A program made the translations under genes and the position numbers. From the NCBI GenBank assembly GCA_023441055.1, contig JAEZQY010000018.1:230207-294206 (forward strand): a DNA stretch of 64,000 nt. The letters run 5' to 3'. Below the pieces are notes generated by a model that made no database searches, was not told the DNA's origin, and worked only from the letters and a program-made list of their open reading frames with translations. The stretch comes from Bacillota bacterium (lineage in GTDB: Bacteria > Bacillota > Bacilli > Paenibacillales > UBA4045). Shown here piece after piece: positions 52,078 to 61,036 of the stretch; the first letter of the stretch is position 1; each line of letters starts with the position of its first letter.

Positions 52078-52185
52078 ATGTCAGCAGTTGCAGGGTATGG
52101 CGGTGGTTTCACGACTACTGGAGTGATTCTGGTACTGTTCATTCTTCTCGTTATCGTTAGCCGCGCAGGTCTCTTCGGGGTTTAA
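52078..52185 (+). CDS. YjcZ-family sporulation micro-protein
   Basis: The 35-residue protein has a Gly-rich start (AVAGYGGGFTTTG), one hydrophobic helix (VILVLFILLVIVSRAG) and the short tail LFGV. That is the hallmark of the YjcZ/TIGR01732 family, made in the mother cell or spore of Bacilli. The ribosome site AAGGAGGTG (52062-52070) is near perfect. A terminator follows. It is likely a spore-membrane-associated peptide; its exact role is unknown. The stretch 51909-52077 before it contains nothing else I can name. Confidence 0.85.
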   Translation: MSAVAGYGGGFTTTGVILVLFILLVIVSRAGLFGV

Positions 52186-52253
52186 CCCGATGCCATCGCC
52201 TAGGAGCCTTGTTGGGTAAGTCAGCACAGGTTTGCTGCGAACAAGGGGAAGCC

Positions 52254-52284
52254 GCCTTTGCCCAGGATCGGGCGAAGGCTTTTT
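52254..52284 (+). terminator. Terminator after the YjcZ-type gene
   Basis: GCCTTTGCCC (52254-52263) pairs with GGGCGAAGGC (52270-52279), one wobble, followed by TTTTTCTCC. Confidence 0.85.
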
Positions 52285-52302
52285 CTCCAAGCTTGCTACT
52301 CA

Positions 52303-53028
52303 TTACTGCCCGTACTCGCGATATCCCTCTTGAAGTAATCCGCCGTATGGCGCGAGCGTCTGCTTGACGAATCGGACGAGCGGGTCCTTACGCTTCTTCA
52401 GGAACAGCTGATCCGCAGCCCATGCCAGCGTAGCCGCCGCCTTGGAATCGTACTCGCGCAGCGCGCGCAGCTGCCACTTCCCCACACCAGACCATTGATG
52501 ATTCACTCGCAGGATAAAACCTGCCGTCTTAGGCAATAAACTCACCGCACAGAACAGAATCGCGCCGCGGCTTCTGGCGTCGATCAGGTCGTATAGGTCA
52601 TCGCTGATCTCATAGCGAGCTCTGTCAATCTCATCAAGTGACCAATCCGGCGGACCGCTGCGCCATGCCCGGATTGCTGCGGTCTTGATTGCTGCTCCTG
52701 ATCCCACTTCGTCGTCTCGCAAGAGCCGCCCCTCCGAGCACATGCGCAGGAAGGCGCCTGTGCCACTCTCTGCCGCTGATGCGAACATGACAGGAATATC
52801 GGATTGTCTGAGCACGAACACCTCGAATGGCTGTCCTCTATACGTAACGGATTCGCGGTAGGCGCTCTGTTGCGCATCATCGAGAATGACGACATCCAGA
52901 TCCGAATGCGTACGGACGGTGCCGTTCACCGCGCTGCCCACCAGGAGGGCAGACTTGCTGCCTGGGTAGCGGGCATCGACGAATCGACGCGCGAGGCTAG
53001 CAGCTGTTGGCTTCTTTACAGCGTTCAT
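52303..53028 (-). CDS. Nucleotidyltransferase-domain protein
   Basis: The 241-residue protein has a minimal nucleotidyltransferase fold: GS at 31-32 and the metal-binding Asp43 and Asp45 in LVGSAVNGTVRTHSDLDVVIL. A third acidic residue probably lies in FEVFVL. The C-terminal half is helical. The fold is shared by kanamycin/streptomycin adenylyltransferases and many housekeeping proteins. Nothing here proves an antibiotic substrate. ATG 53028 has GAAGGGAG 10 bases upstream. It follows the Hsp20-like gene after 16 bases on the same strand, so they are cotranscribed. Confidence 0.8.
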   Translation of the reverse strand: MNAVKKPTAASLARRFVDARYPGSKSALLVGSAVNGTVRTHSDLDVVILDDAQQSAYRESVTYRGQPFEVFVLRQSDIPVMFASAAESGTGAFLRMCSEGRLLRDDEVGSGAAIKTAAIRAWRSGPPDWSLDEIDRARYEISDDLYDLIDARSRGAILFCAVSLLPKTAGFILRVNHQWSGVGKWQLRALREYDSKAAATLAWAADQLFLKKRKDPLVRFVKQTLAPYGGLLQEGYREYGQ

Positions 53029-53044
53029 GTTTGGACGGCTCCCT

Positions 53045-53557
53045 TCATTCTATGTCGATTGTAATTTGTCGTTCTTGCTCAGTGATGCGTCTCTTGGGCA
53101 GACGGATCTCGAGAACATTGTCCTTATAGGACGAGCGGATGCCGACCATCTGAATCTCTCGCGGCAGCTCAATACTACGCTTAGCGCCGTCTGGCAATCC
53201 TTCTACTCGGACAGACAGGGGAGATACATAAAGTCGAAGCAGGCGCGGGTTAAATTTATCCGGCAGCTTCATCTGAATAATGAGGGAACGGTGGGTTTCC
53301 ATAATATCCTTGGTATCCACGTAGTCATATCGCTTGTCTGCGCTCTGAGCGTGCATGCTCTTGGCAGATTGTGCCGAGTTGGTCGGCATGGCTTGCTGCA
53401 GCGTCTCCTCGATTAGCTGATCTAGCCAGCTTGAATCCTTCAACAGGCCGCTTATCTTCTCCATATCTGAGAAGGGCAGCATGCCGCCGAAAAATTGCTC
53501 CGCGAGCTGCCATGCATTGTTCTTCGCTTCTGCCTGCTTGGTATGCTTCTTATGCAT
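53045..53557 (-). CDS. Hsp20/alpha-crystallin-like protein (GerT/CotM-like)
   Basis: The 170-residue protein has a variable N-terminal half (helical, with Met and Gln) and a C-terminal alpha-crystallin-type beta-sandwich (about 83-170). The core strands read RSLIIQMKLPDKFNPRLLRL, LSVRVEGLP and the closing SSYKDNVLEIRLPKR, which is the conserved DGVLxIxLPK end. In spore formers such proteins (CotM, GerT) sit in the coat, so a spore role is plausible; an ordinary small chaperone is the alternative. It starts at ATG 53557 behind AAAGGTGAG. It is first in an operon with the nucleotidyltransferase and divergent from the phosphotransferase gene. Confidence 0.78.
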   Translation of the reverse strand: MHKKHTKQAEAKNNAWQLAEQFFGGMLPFSDMEKISGLLKDSSWLDQLIEETLQQAMPTNSAQSAKSMHAQSADKRYDYVDTKDIMETHRSLIIQMKLPDKFNPRLLRLYVSPLSVRVEGLPDGAKRSIELPREIQMVGIRSSYKDNVLEIRLPKRRITEQERQITIDIE

Positions 53558-53679
53558 GAGGTCTCACCTTTCGTCTGTGCTGCTACCTATATCATTTCAA
53601 TATTATATATATGTAGGGATGGCGGGAGGTGCGCTATTTTGGTAATGTGAGAGGAAGAGGAAGCAATGGAGGGTAGTCT

Positions 53680-54696
53680 ATGGGAGAGCTTACGAATAAG
53701 CGTTGGCTGGACGAGCTTCGTCTTGGCGGCGCGCTTAGCTATGCAAGTGTGCACGGACGTGAGGTCCTGTACGAGGGGCGATACGGCACAGTTGTTGAGC
53801 GTTTCAGGGATGATGAGGGCAGCTATATCTATAAGCCGATTGGCGATCCGACCACGATCGGACGTGAGCTGTGGGTTCAGCGGGAGATTGTGCCCGCGCT
53901 GTCTCAGCTTCGTATTCCGCGGATTGTGGCCTCTAGCGCAACCGATATCGAGGGCAATGGATCGGTTGTCGCAAGCTGGCTCATCTATGAAGATCTCGGT
54001 CCACTCAATCATGCGCATACAGCGGATGGACTTATTAAAGCCGCGGGCTGGATTACACAGTGGCATCGACTGCCATTGGAGCTAGTACCCGCAACATTCG
54101 CCGGACATACACCGAAGTTAAGGGACGTTGTCGCTTCGCTCAGCACCGCCTCCTTGCAGGACATCGCCAGGTGGCTGGATATGGATGCTGCCGAGCTAGA
54201 GAATTGGCAGCCATGGATGCAGGGCGGCGTAACGAGGATCGGTGATTTCGAGGTTGTCTCGCACGGGGACTTCCATCCTTACAATATTGCCATACAGCAC
54301 GGTGATCAGATCGTGCTCGATTGGGAATATGTCCATCGGAATCATCCATGCTGGGATCTATATTGCCTGCTGGATATTACCAGCTATCGCTATGCGAAGG
54401 TGAAACTGACACAGGAACAGCGTGAGGCTGCGCTCAGCAGCTACTGGGACCGGATGGAACTGGCGCTGATAATGCAGGAGGATCGGATGAAGCCTGCCAC
54501 AAGCTTCGAGGATATATGCGCTCGATATAACCTATTCGCCACGATCTATTCGGCCTGGATAGCGGGACTGATCGAGGGTGATCTCAGGAGAGGAGATATT
54601 CCGAGAGAAGCGCTTATCCGTCAGAGACAGGAGACGATCGAGGTGTTCGCAGACTGTCTGCAGGCATTGCGCGCTGTCGGATTCGAAGAAAAATAG
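53680..54696 (+). CDS. Aminoglycoside phosphotransferase (APH)-fold kinase
   Basis: The 338-residue kinase of the APH/choline-kinase fold has the catalytic loop HGDFHPYN (about 195-202) and metal-binding LDWEY (about 213-217; the usual form is I/V-D-W/F-E/D). The N-lobe has a Lys in YIYKPIG. The substrates of this large family include small alcohols, amino sugars and antibiotics. No resistance should be assumed. It starts at ATG 53680 with GGAGGG upstream. The glycosyltransferase gene starts about 17 bases after the stop, so both may act on one glycan or spore-coat polysaccharide, as seen for CotS-type neighbours. Confidence 0.85.
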   Translation: MGELTNKRWLDELRLGGALSYASVHGREVLYEGRYGTVVERFRDDEGSYIYKPIGDPTTIGRELWVQREIVPALSQLRIPRIVASSATDIEGNGSVVASWLIYEDLGPLNHAHTADGLIKAAGWITQWHRLPLELVPATFAGHTPKLRDVVASLSTASLQDIARWLDMDAAELENWQPWMQGGVTRIGDFEVVSHGDFHPYNIAIQHGDQIVLDWEYVHRNHPCWDLYCLLDITSYRYAKVKLTQEQREAALSSYWDRMELALIMQEDRMKPATSFEDICARYNLFATIYSAWIAGLIEGDLRRGDIPREALIRQRQETIEVFADCLQALRAVGFEEK

Positions 54697-54713
54697 AAGG
54701 AGTGTTGGCGTCC

Positions 54714-55526
54714 TTGAAGCCCTACATATCGATCATTATTCCGACCTACAATCGATTAGGTACACTGGCAGAATTACTGGAGGCACTTAGCAAGGAGACC
54801 TATACCGACTTCGAAGTCATCATTGTGAATGATGGCGGCGATCCGGTTGATGAGGTTGTGGAATTGTACACGGAGCTGCGAATTACACTAGTGAATCAGA
54901 CTGCCAATCTGAAGCATGTGCATGCGCGTAATCGCGGATTGCAGGAGGCGAGCGGCGAATGGATCATGCTCTGTGATGATGACGATCTCGTGCTGCCGGG
55001 TCATCTGGAACGGATGCTGGTCGCCGCCGAAGATGCGGACTTGGTCTACAGCGATGTGGAGATTGTAGACTTCGTCATTAGCCCTGAGGATGGTGTCAGA
55101 TATCCCGTCAGCCGCAGGCTATTCGCCTATGAGTTAGATATGCAGGGGATGCGAGCCTTCTCCACCTTCGTCGCTTCAGGCTGTCTGTATCGGCGTAGTC
55201 TGCACGACCAGATCGGGCGCTTCGATGTGGAGATGTACCACTATTGGGATTGGGATTTCTTCCTGCGCGTAGCCGATAGCTTCCGCGTCAAGCGTCTGCC
55301 GGTGGCAAGTGCGCTGTATGCGTTCGGTGATTCGGGCCAGCACCTGTCTGATGATCTGGGCGATATGCGTCCTTACCTGAACCGGCTGTGTGAGAAGCAT
55401 CAGCTGGGTGATCTGCCGACCAAGAACTTCTTTCTTCTCCTAGAGGAACCAGAAGTGAAACGTCGGGAAGCAGTCAGCCAGCTCATCTGGGACGGTCAGC
55501 CGTTCCGATCCAGGTGGCATCAATGA
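54714..55526 (+). CDS. Family 2 glycosyltransferase
   Basis: The 270-residue enzyme has the GT-A fold: YISIIIPTYNRLGTLAELL (start), VIIVNDGGDP for nucleotide binding, RNRGLQEASGEWIMLCDDDD with the DxD metal site, and YHYWDWDFFLRVA as acceptor loop. TTG 54714 is chosen because AAGGAG ends 11 bases upstream; the in-frame GTG and TTG further upstream overlap or touch that site. It lies behind the APH-fold kinase gene. It has no membrane segment, so it acts on a cytosolic or membrane-bound acceptor. Donor and acceptor are unknown. Confidence 0.87.
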   Translation: MKPYISIIIPTYNRLGTLAELLEALSKETYTDFEVIIVNDGGDPVDEVVELYTELRITLVNQTANLKHVHARNRGLQEASGEWIMLCDDDDLVLPGHLERMLVAAEDADLVYSDVEIVDFVISPEDGVRYPVSRRLFAYELDMQGMRAFSTFVASGCLYRRSLHDQIGRFDVEMYHYWDWDFFLRVADSFRVKRLPVASALYAFGDSGQHLSDDLGDMRPYLNRLCEKHQLGDLPTKNFFLLLEEPEVKRREAVSQLIWDGQPFRSRWHQ

Positions 55527-55800
55527 GAGAGAGTCGCAGTGTCGGCTGATTTAATGAGGCGGAGCAGTATTAATTGACTGCGGCGCGTTGTGCGTGGCGA
55601 ATTAGTGGGGTCTGGCCGTATTAATTGACTGCGGCGCGTTGTGCGAGGCGAATTAGTGGGGTTTGGCCGTACTAATTGACCACAGCGCGTTGAGATCTGC
55701 GAGATAGTGGGGCCTAGTCGTACTAATTGACCGCAGTGTGCTGGAGTTGACAATTTAATGAGGTCTTGCCGTATTATTTGCTTTGGGCGAATGGTTAATT
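55516..55800. repeat. 51 bp tandem array with its own sequence (about 5 copies)
   Basis: Units containing GTA-YTAATTGAC-YGC-RGYG recur at 55567, 55618, 55669, 55720 and 55771, every 51 bp, with growing divergence to both ends; a weaker copy overlaps the glycosyltransferase stop. Unit sequence is unlike the 62727 array although the period is the same. No stop codons interrupt one minus frame, but no ribosome site supports translation. Confidence 0.85.
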
Positions 55801-55962
55801 TAGTGTTTTGCGGCAATATGCGAACTTCGGGTCGCTCAAGCGTCTCCTAGAGTACGTTCAAGCGAACCGCGAGTCGCAACTCCCTCTTTTCACTCGATAT
55901 CGCACAGAATTAACGAATTTCGCATACGTTTAAGCGTACCCAAGTTCGCTCAACTCCCGCCT

Positions 55963-56115
55963 AACCTTCCACACTCCCCAACATCACCTCACTATCACCT
56001 ACAGCACACAACCCGCAAACTAGTTACCCGTTCAACCTTCCACACTCCCCAACATCACCTCACTATCACCTACAGCTACCCATCCCGCAAACTAGTTACC
56101 CGCCTAACCTTCCAT
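55963..56115. repeat. 71-72 bp direct repeats (about 2 copies)
   Basis: AACCTTCCACACTCCCCAAC starts at 55963 and 56034, and a third partial copy (AACCTTCCATG) at 56106. Copies 1 and 2 match almost completely, apart from small changes. The stretch 55801-55962 has fragments of a related unit (ACGTTCAAGCGAACC and ACGTTTAAGCGTACC). No gene is supported between 55527 and 56410. Confidence 0.8.
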
Positions 56116-56332
56116 GCTTCAGTAAGCACCTTTCATGTTCAGTTTGTTCCTCCTATTATCCTAACACTTGGAATTATGTCATATAATCTTACATAAATAG
56201 AAATTGATCGAACAGCCTATCCGTTTTCGCATGCTCATAAGACCATTTAATCCCAATAAAAACATCTATACAGCGTGATAAAGGATTTTTCTCACAGGGG
56301 TATTGCTTATCGGGGCTATAAAAAATCTGATT

Positions 56333-56362
56333 TTGCCATAAAAAGAAAGCTGGTGTTAAAAT
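56333..56362 (+). promoter_or_regulatory. Candidate promoter of the glutamate synthase operon
   Basis: TTGCCA (56333-56338), 18 bp spacer, TAAAAT (56357-56362), about 48 bases before the gltB start. Assigned by consensus only. I do not recognise a GltC-type or other operator. Confidence 0.5.
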
Positions 56363-56410
56363 AAGTTACACGAAAACGGATTGATTCTATTGCAAAGAAA
56401 GGTGTTCACC

Positions 56411-59400
56411 ATGAAATCCTATGGACTTCCCCCGAAGCAAGGCTTATATGATCCTGCGTTCGAGCACGATGCCTGTGGTATCGGATTCGTCGCTCATATT
56501 AAAGGCAAGAAATCGAATGACATCATTCGCGACGCCCTCACCGTTCTGACTAATCTCGACCATCGAGGCGGTCAGGGAGAGGAGACGAATACGGGAGATG
56601 GAGCGGGGATATTGCTGCAGATTCCACATACATTTCTAGCCAAGGAGCTGCTGAAGAAGAATATCATACTGCCGGACGCTGGCGGATACGGTGTTGGCAT
56701 GGTGTTCTTCACGCCAGATCCGGAGGAGCGCAGACAGCATGAGGAAACAGTCGAAGCGATTATAGCCGACGAGGGGCAACGCCTCATTGGGTGGCGCACG
56801 GTACCAACAGACAACACGCTGCTCGGCGAATCTGCGAAATCGGTAGAGCCCTACATTCGCCAGGTGTTCATCGCGCCGGGCGATCTGTCGGTAACCGATG
56901 AGCTGGCCTTCGAGCGTAAGCTGTTCATCATCCGCAAGCGGGCGGAGCGCGCCATTCGATTCACGGCAGGCGTGCCAGGCGGCCAATACTTCTACTTCAC
57001 CAGCTTGTCCTCCCGCACAATTGTGTATAAAGGAATGCTCACCACCGATCAGATGGATACGTTCTATCTGGATCTGCGCGATCCGGCGGTGGAGTCCGCA
57101 TTGGCGCTCGTGCATTCTAGATTCAGCACCAACACGTTCCCGAGCTGGGAGCGCGCGCATCCGAATCGCATCCTGATTCATAACGGCGAGATCAATACAC
57201 TCCGCGGCAATGAAAACTGGATGCATGCAAGGCAAGCTGTGATCGAGTCGAAAGTATTCGGCGACGCGCTGCACAAAGTGCTGCCGATCATCGATCCGGA
57301 CGGCAGCGACTCCTCCAAGTTTGATAATGTACTCGAATTCCTGATCTTATCGGGTCGCTCACTGCCGCATGCGGCCATGATGATGATTCCCGAGCCTTGG
57401 GTGAAGCATGAGAGCATGGATCCGGAGCTGCGGGCGTTCTATGAATATCACAGCTGCTTAATGGAGCCTTGGGATGGTCCAGCTGCGATGGCGTTCTCCG
57501 ATGGCAGGCAGATCGCTGCCGTACTTGACCGCAATGGGCTGCGCCCTGCGCGCTATTACGTGACCACCGACGACCGCATCATTATGGCCTCGGAGGTCGG
57601 CGTGCTGGACATTGCACCTGAGAACATCGTGCTGAAGGACCGTCTGCGTCCCGGCCGCATCCTGCTCATCGATACCGAGCAAGGCCGCATCATATCCGAC
57701 GAAGAGGTGAAGTGCGCGATTGCATCGGAGCACCCTTACCAGGAATGGCTCGACCGCCATCTGGTGGATCTGGAGGAGCTGGCCCCTGCGGATGTGCTGC
57801 CGAAGACGAATCTGGAAGACATTGTGGCGCGACAGCGGACATTCGGATACACCTACGAGGACAAAATAAAGCTCCTCCAGCCGATGGCTGGGGAAGGCGT
57901 TGAGCCGATGGCGGCGATGGGAATCGACACCCCGCTCGCTGTACTGTCGGATCGTCCGCAGATGCTGTACAACTACTTCAAGCAGATGTTCGCCCAGGTG
58001 ACGAACCCGCCGATCGACGCGCTGCGCGAGGAAATTATCACATCAACTATTACAACGATCGGCGCCGAGGGCAATCTGCTGCAGCCGACCGCAGAGAGTG
58101 CCAGACTCATTAAGTTGAATTCTCCAATCTTATCGAATGAGCAGCTGGCCAAGCTCCGCGCCAATCCGCATGCAGCATTCAAGACGGCTGAACTTGCGAT
58201 TACCTTCCCGGCGGTCGAAGCGGGAGCTGGATTGGAGCTGGCGATCGAGGCGCTGTGCAGCGCTGCCGATCAGGCGATTGCAGCAGGTGCTACCTTGCTC
58301 ATCCTGTCGGACCGCGGCGTGAATGCGGAGCAGGCGCCGATTCCAGCACTGTTGGCGGTATCTGCTCTGCATCACCACCTGATCGGCGAGGGAACTCGCA
58401 CGCGGGCCAGTCTCATACTCGAGTCGGGGGAACCGCGGGAGGTGCACCATTTTGCGTTGCTGCTGGGGTATGGGGTTAGTGCGGTGAATCCGTATCTGGC
58501 GCTGGAAACCGTCGAGGAGATGATTGGCGAGGGGCTGCTTCAGGGCATTGCGTTGGAGCAGGCGATCTACAATTACACGAAGGCGGCGACGAAGGGCGTA
58601 GTGAAGGTGCTGTCCAAAATGGGGATCTCCACGATCCAGAGCTATCGCGGCGCGCAGATCTTCGAGGCGATTGGCTTGCATGAATCCCTGGTGGATAAGT
58701 ACTTCACCTGGACGCCGACCCGGATTGGCGGGATTGATCTTCATGGTGTCGCTAGAGAGGCGATCGAGAAGCATGCAGCCGGATATTCGCTGCAGGACGG
58801 GCGTGATGCTTACCTCGAGGCAGGCGGGGAGTACAATTGGCGCAGTGACGGCGAGTATCATCTGTACAATCCGCAGACGATCCATGCGCTGCAGCAGGCG
58901 GTTCGCACGGGAGATTACGAGATGTTCAAGACGTTCAGTCGATTAATTAATGAAGAGGATCAAGCGAAGAAGACGCTGCGTAGCATGCTGCGGCTCCGGC
59001 GGAATCGCGCGTCTATCCCTCTGGATGAGGTAGAGCCGTTGGAGGCTATTCTGAAGCGGTTCAAGACCGGTGCTATGTCTTATGGCTCAATCTCTAAGGA
59101 GGCGCATGAGTCGCTGGCGATCGCGATGAACCGGATCGGAGGCAAGAGTAATACCGGTGAGGGCGGGGAGGATCCGCGCCGCTATACACCGGATGAGAAC
59201 GGCGATTTGCGCCGCTCGGCGATTAAGCAGGTGGCATCCGGACGGTTCGGCGTGACCAGTCATTATCTAGTGAATGCGGATGAGATTCAGATCAAGATGG
59301 CCCAGGGCGCGAAGCCGGGTGAGGGCGGACAGCTGCCAGGCAAGAAGGTGTATCCATGGATTGCCGAGGTGCGCGGCTCTACTCCGGGCGTAGGGCTGAT

Positions 59401-61018
59401 CTCGCCGCCTCCGCATCATGACATCTATTCTATAGAAGATTTAGCTGAGCTGATCCATGATCTGAAGAATGCCAATCCGCGTGCGCGCATCAATGTGAAG
59501 CTCGTATCGGAGGTTGGCGTAGGCACAATTGCCGCAGGCGTGGCCAAGGGGCGTGCCGATGGGGTGTTGATCAGCGGTTATGACGGCGGTACAGGCGCAT
59601 CGCCGCGCACAAGCATCAAGCATGCAGGCCTGCCTTGGGAGCTGGGACTGGCGGAGACGCACCAGACGCTGCTGCTGAATAATCTGCGTGATCGGATTGT
59701 GGTGGAGACGGACGGGAAGCTGCTGACGGGACGCGATGTCGTTGTGGCGACATTGCTCGGTGCTGAGGAGTATGGCTTCTCAACTGCGCCGCTTGTAGCG
59801 CTCGGCTGTGTGATGATGCGCGTCTGCCATATGGACACCTGTCCAGTTGGGATCGCGACTCAGAATCCAGAGCTGCGCGCGAGGTTCGCGGGCAGGCCGG
59901 AGCATGTGGAGCACTTCATGCGGTTCGTTGCGCAAGAAGTTCGTGAACTCATGGCAGAGCTGGGCTATCGCACGATCAATGAGATGGTCGGCGACACCTC
60001 GGCGCTGGAGGCTAGAGAGGCTGTTGATCATTGGAAGGCTAGGGGCGTGGATCTGTCCGGGCTGCTCCATCAGCCACAGCTGCCCGCGCATATCGGACGC
60101 TATCATCAGGTTGAACAAGATCATGGGTTGAACCGTTCGTTAGACGTACAAGAGCTGCTCAGCATCTGTGAGCCTGCGCTCGAGCGGCAAGAGCATGTGC
60201 ATGCTGTTCTGCCGATTCGCAATATTAATCGGGTAGTCGGTACCGTACTGGGCAGTGAAATCACTAGGCGCTACGGTGCAGAGGGCTTACCCGACAACAT
60301 GATAAAGCTGCACTTCCGCGGCTCCGCCGGTCAGAGCTTGGGCGCGTTCCTGCCCAGAGGTGTTACGATCTCGCTTGAAGGAGACGCGAACGATTACTAC
60401 GGCAAGGGGCTGTCAGGTGGCAGGTTGGTCGTGTATCCGAGTGAGCATGCGACATTCGCGGCTGAGGACAATGTGATTATCGGCAATGTGGCCCTGTACG
60501 GTGCGACTAGTGGTGAGGCCTACATCCAGGGCATAGCGGGCGAGCGGTTCGCAGTACGTAACTCTGGCGTGCGGGTCGTTGTTGAGGGAGTCGGCGATCA
60601 TGGCTGCGAATACATGACGGGCGGACGTGTAGTCGTACTGGGCGCGACAGGACGCAACTTCGCAGCCGGTATGTCAGGCGGTGTCGCTTATGTGCTGCCG
60701 CCGGATGAAGCGTGGTTCCTCCGTGAAGTGAATAAGGAGATGGTGCTGCTCGAGGGGCTGGAGGAAGAGTCGGAGATGGAAGAGGTCAGAGGAATGATCC
60801 GACGCCATGTCAAGTTCACCGGCAGTCCGCATGCGGAGCGCATCTTGAATAACTGGCAGGAGCATGTATGGAAGATCATCAAGGTCATTCCGAAGGATTA
60901 CAAGCGGATGATGGAGCGCATAGAGACAGTCAAGCAGACAGGGCTGGTCGGAGACGAGGCGCTGCTGGCGGCGTTCGAGGCGAATGCAAGAGATCTGGCC
61001 AGGGTCGGCGGGAACTAA
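56411..61018 (+). CDS. gltB: Glutamate synthase, large (alpha) subunit
   Basis: The 1535-residue enzyme (gltA in B. subtilis naming) makes two glutamate from glutamine and 2-oxoglutarate. Residues 1-21 are a propeptide; Cys22 in HDACGIGF is the N-terminal nucleophile of the glutaminase domain (22 to about 430). Then come the central domain (about 480-760), the FMN-binding synthase barrel (about 830-1200) with the 3Fe-4S cysteine cluster CVMMRVCHMDTC (about 1133-1144), and the GXGXG beta-helix (about 1270-1460). ATG 56411 is chosen behind AGAAAGGTG; the frame extends 30 bases further without a better start. Length and motifs are complete. It is in an operon with gltD. Confidence 0.97.
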   Translation: MKSYGLPPKQGLYDPAFEHDACGIGFVAHIKGKKSNDIIRDALTVLTNLDHRGGQGEETNTGDGAGILLQIPHTFLAKELLKKNIILPDAGGYGVGMVFFTPDPEERRQHEETVEAIIADEGQRLIGWRTVPTDNTLLGESAKSVEPYIRQVFIAPGDLSVTDELAFERKLFIIRKRAERAIRFTAGVPGGQYFYFTSLSSRTIVYKGMLTTDQMDTFYLDLRDPAVESALALVHSRFSTNTFPSWERAHPNRILIHNGEINTLRGNENWMHARQAVIESKVFGDALHKVLPIIDPDGSDSSKFDNVLEFLILSGRSLPHAAMMMIPEPWVKHESMDPELRAFYEYHSCLMEPWDGPAAMAFSDGRQIAAVLDRNGLRPARYYVTTDDRIIMASEVGVLDIAPENIVLKDRLRPGRILLIDTEQGRIISDEEVKCAIASEHPYQEWLDRHLVDLEELAPADVLPKTNLEDIVARQRTFGYTYEDKIKLLQPMAGEGVEPMAAMGIDTPLAVLSDRPQMLYNYFKQMFAQVTNPPIDALREEIITSTITTIGAEGNLLQPTAESARLIKLNSPILSNEQLAKLRANPHAAFKTAELAITFPAVEAGAGLELAIEALCSAADQAIAAGATLLILSDRGVNAEQAPIPALLAVSALHHHLIGEGTRTRASLILESGEPREVHHFALLLGYGVSAVNPYLALETVEEMIGEGLLQGIALEQAIYNYTKAATKGVVKVLSKMGISTIQSYRGAQIFEAIGLHESLVDKYFTWTPTRIGGIDLHGVAREAIEKHAAGYSLQDGRDAYLEAGGEYNWRSDGEYHLYNPQTIHALQQAVRTGDYEMFKTFSRLINEEDQAKKTLRSMLRLRRNRASIPLDEVEPLEAILKRFKTGAMSYGSISKEAHESLAIAMNRIGGKSNTGEGGEDPRRYTPDENGDLRRSAIKQVASGRFGVTSHYLVNADEIQIKMAQGAKPGEGGQLPGKKVYPWIAEVRGSTPGVGLISPPPHHDIYSIEDLAELIHDLKNANPRARINVKLVSEVGVGTIAAGVAKGRADGVLISGYDGGTGASPRTSIKHAGLPWELGLAETHQTLLLNNLRDRIVVETDGKLLTGRDVVVATLLGAEEYGFSTAPLVALGCVMMRVCHMDTCPVGIATQNPELRARFAGRPEHVEHFMRFVAQEVRELMAELGYRTINEMVGDTSALEAREAVDHWKARGVDLSGLLHQPQLPAHIGRYHQVEQDHGLNRSLDVQELLSICEPALERQEHVHAVLPIRNINRVVGTVLGSEITRRYGAEGLPDNMIKLHFRGSAGQSLGAFLPRGVTISLEGDANDYYGKGLSGGRLVVYPSEHATFAAEDNVIIGNVALYGATSGEAYIQGIAGERFAVRNSGVRVVVEGVGDHGCEYMTGGRVVVLGATGRNFAAGMSGGVAYVLPPDEAWFLREVNKEMVLLEGLEEESEMEEVRGMIRRHVKFTGSPHAERILNNWQEHVWKIIKVIPKDYKRMMERIETVKQTGLVGDEALLAAFEANARDLARVGGN

Positions 61019-61036
61019 TAGAGGAGGATCACAATC

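Noticed and set aside
52303..54696. Aminoglycoside resistance pair (nucleotidyltransferase plus phosphotransferase)
   Set aside because: Both are broad superfamilies. The genes are on opposite strands beside a coat-like Hsp20 and a glycosyltransferase, with no mobile element.
55520..55816. 98-codon minus-strand frame with 17-residue repeats
   Set aside because: Same reason: it is a by-product of the 51 bp period, and it overlaps the end of a well-supported glycosyltransferase gene.
56636..58885. Long antisense frames within gltB
   Set aside because: GltB motifs are complete on the plus strand. These frames are shadows from high third-position G+C.
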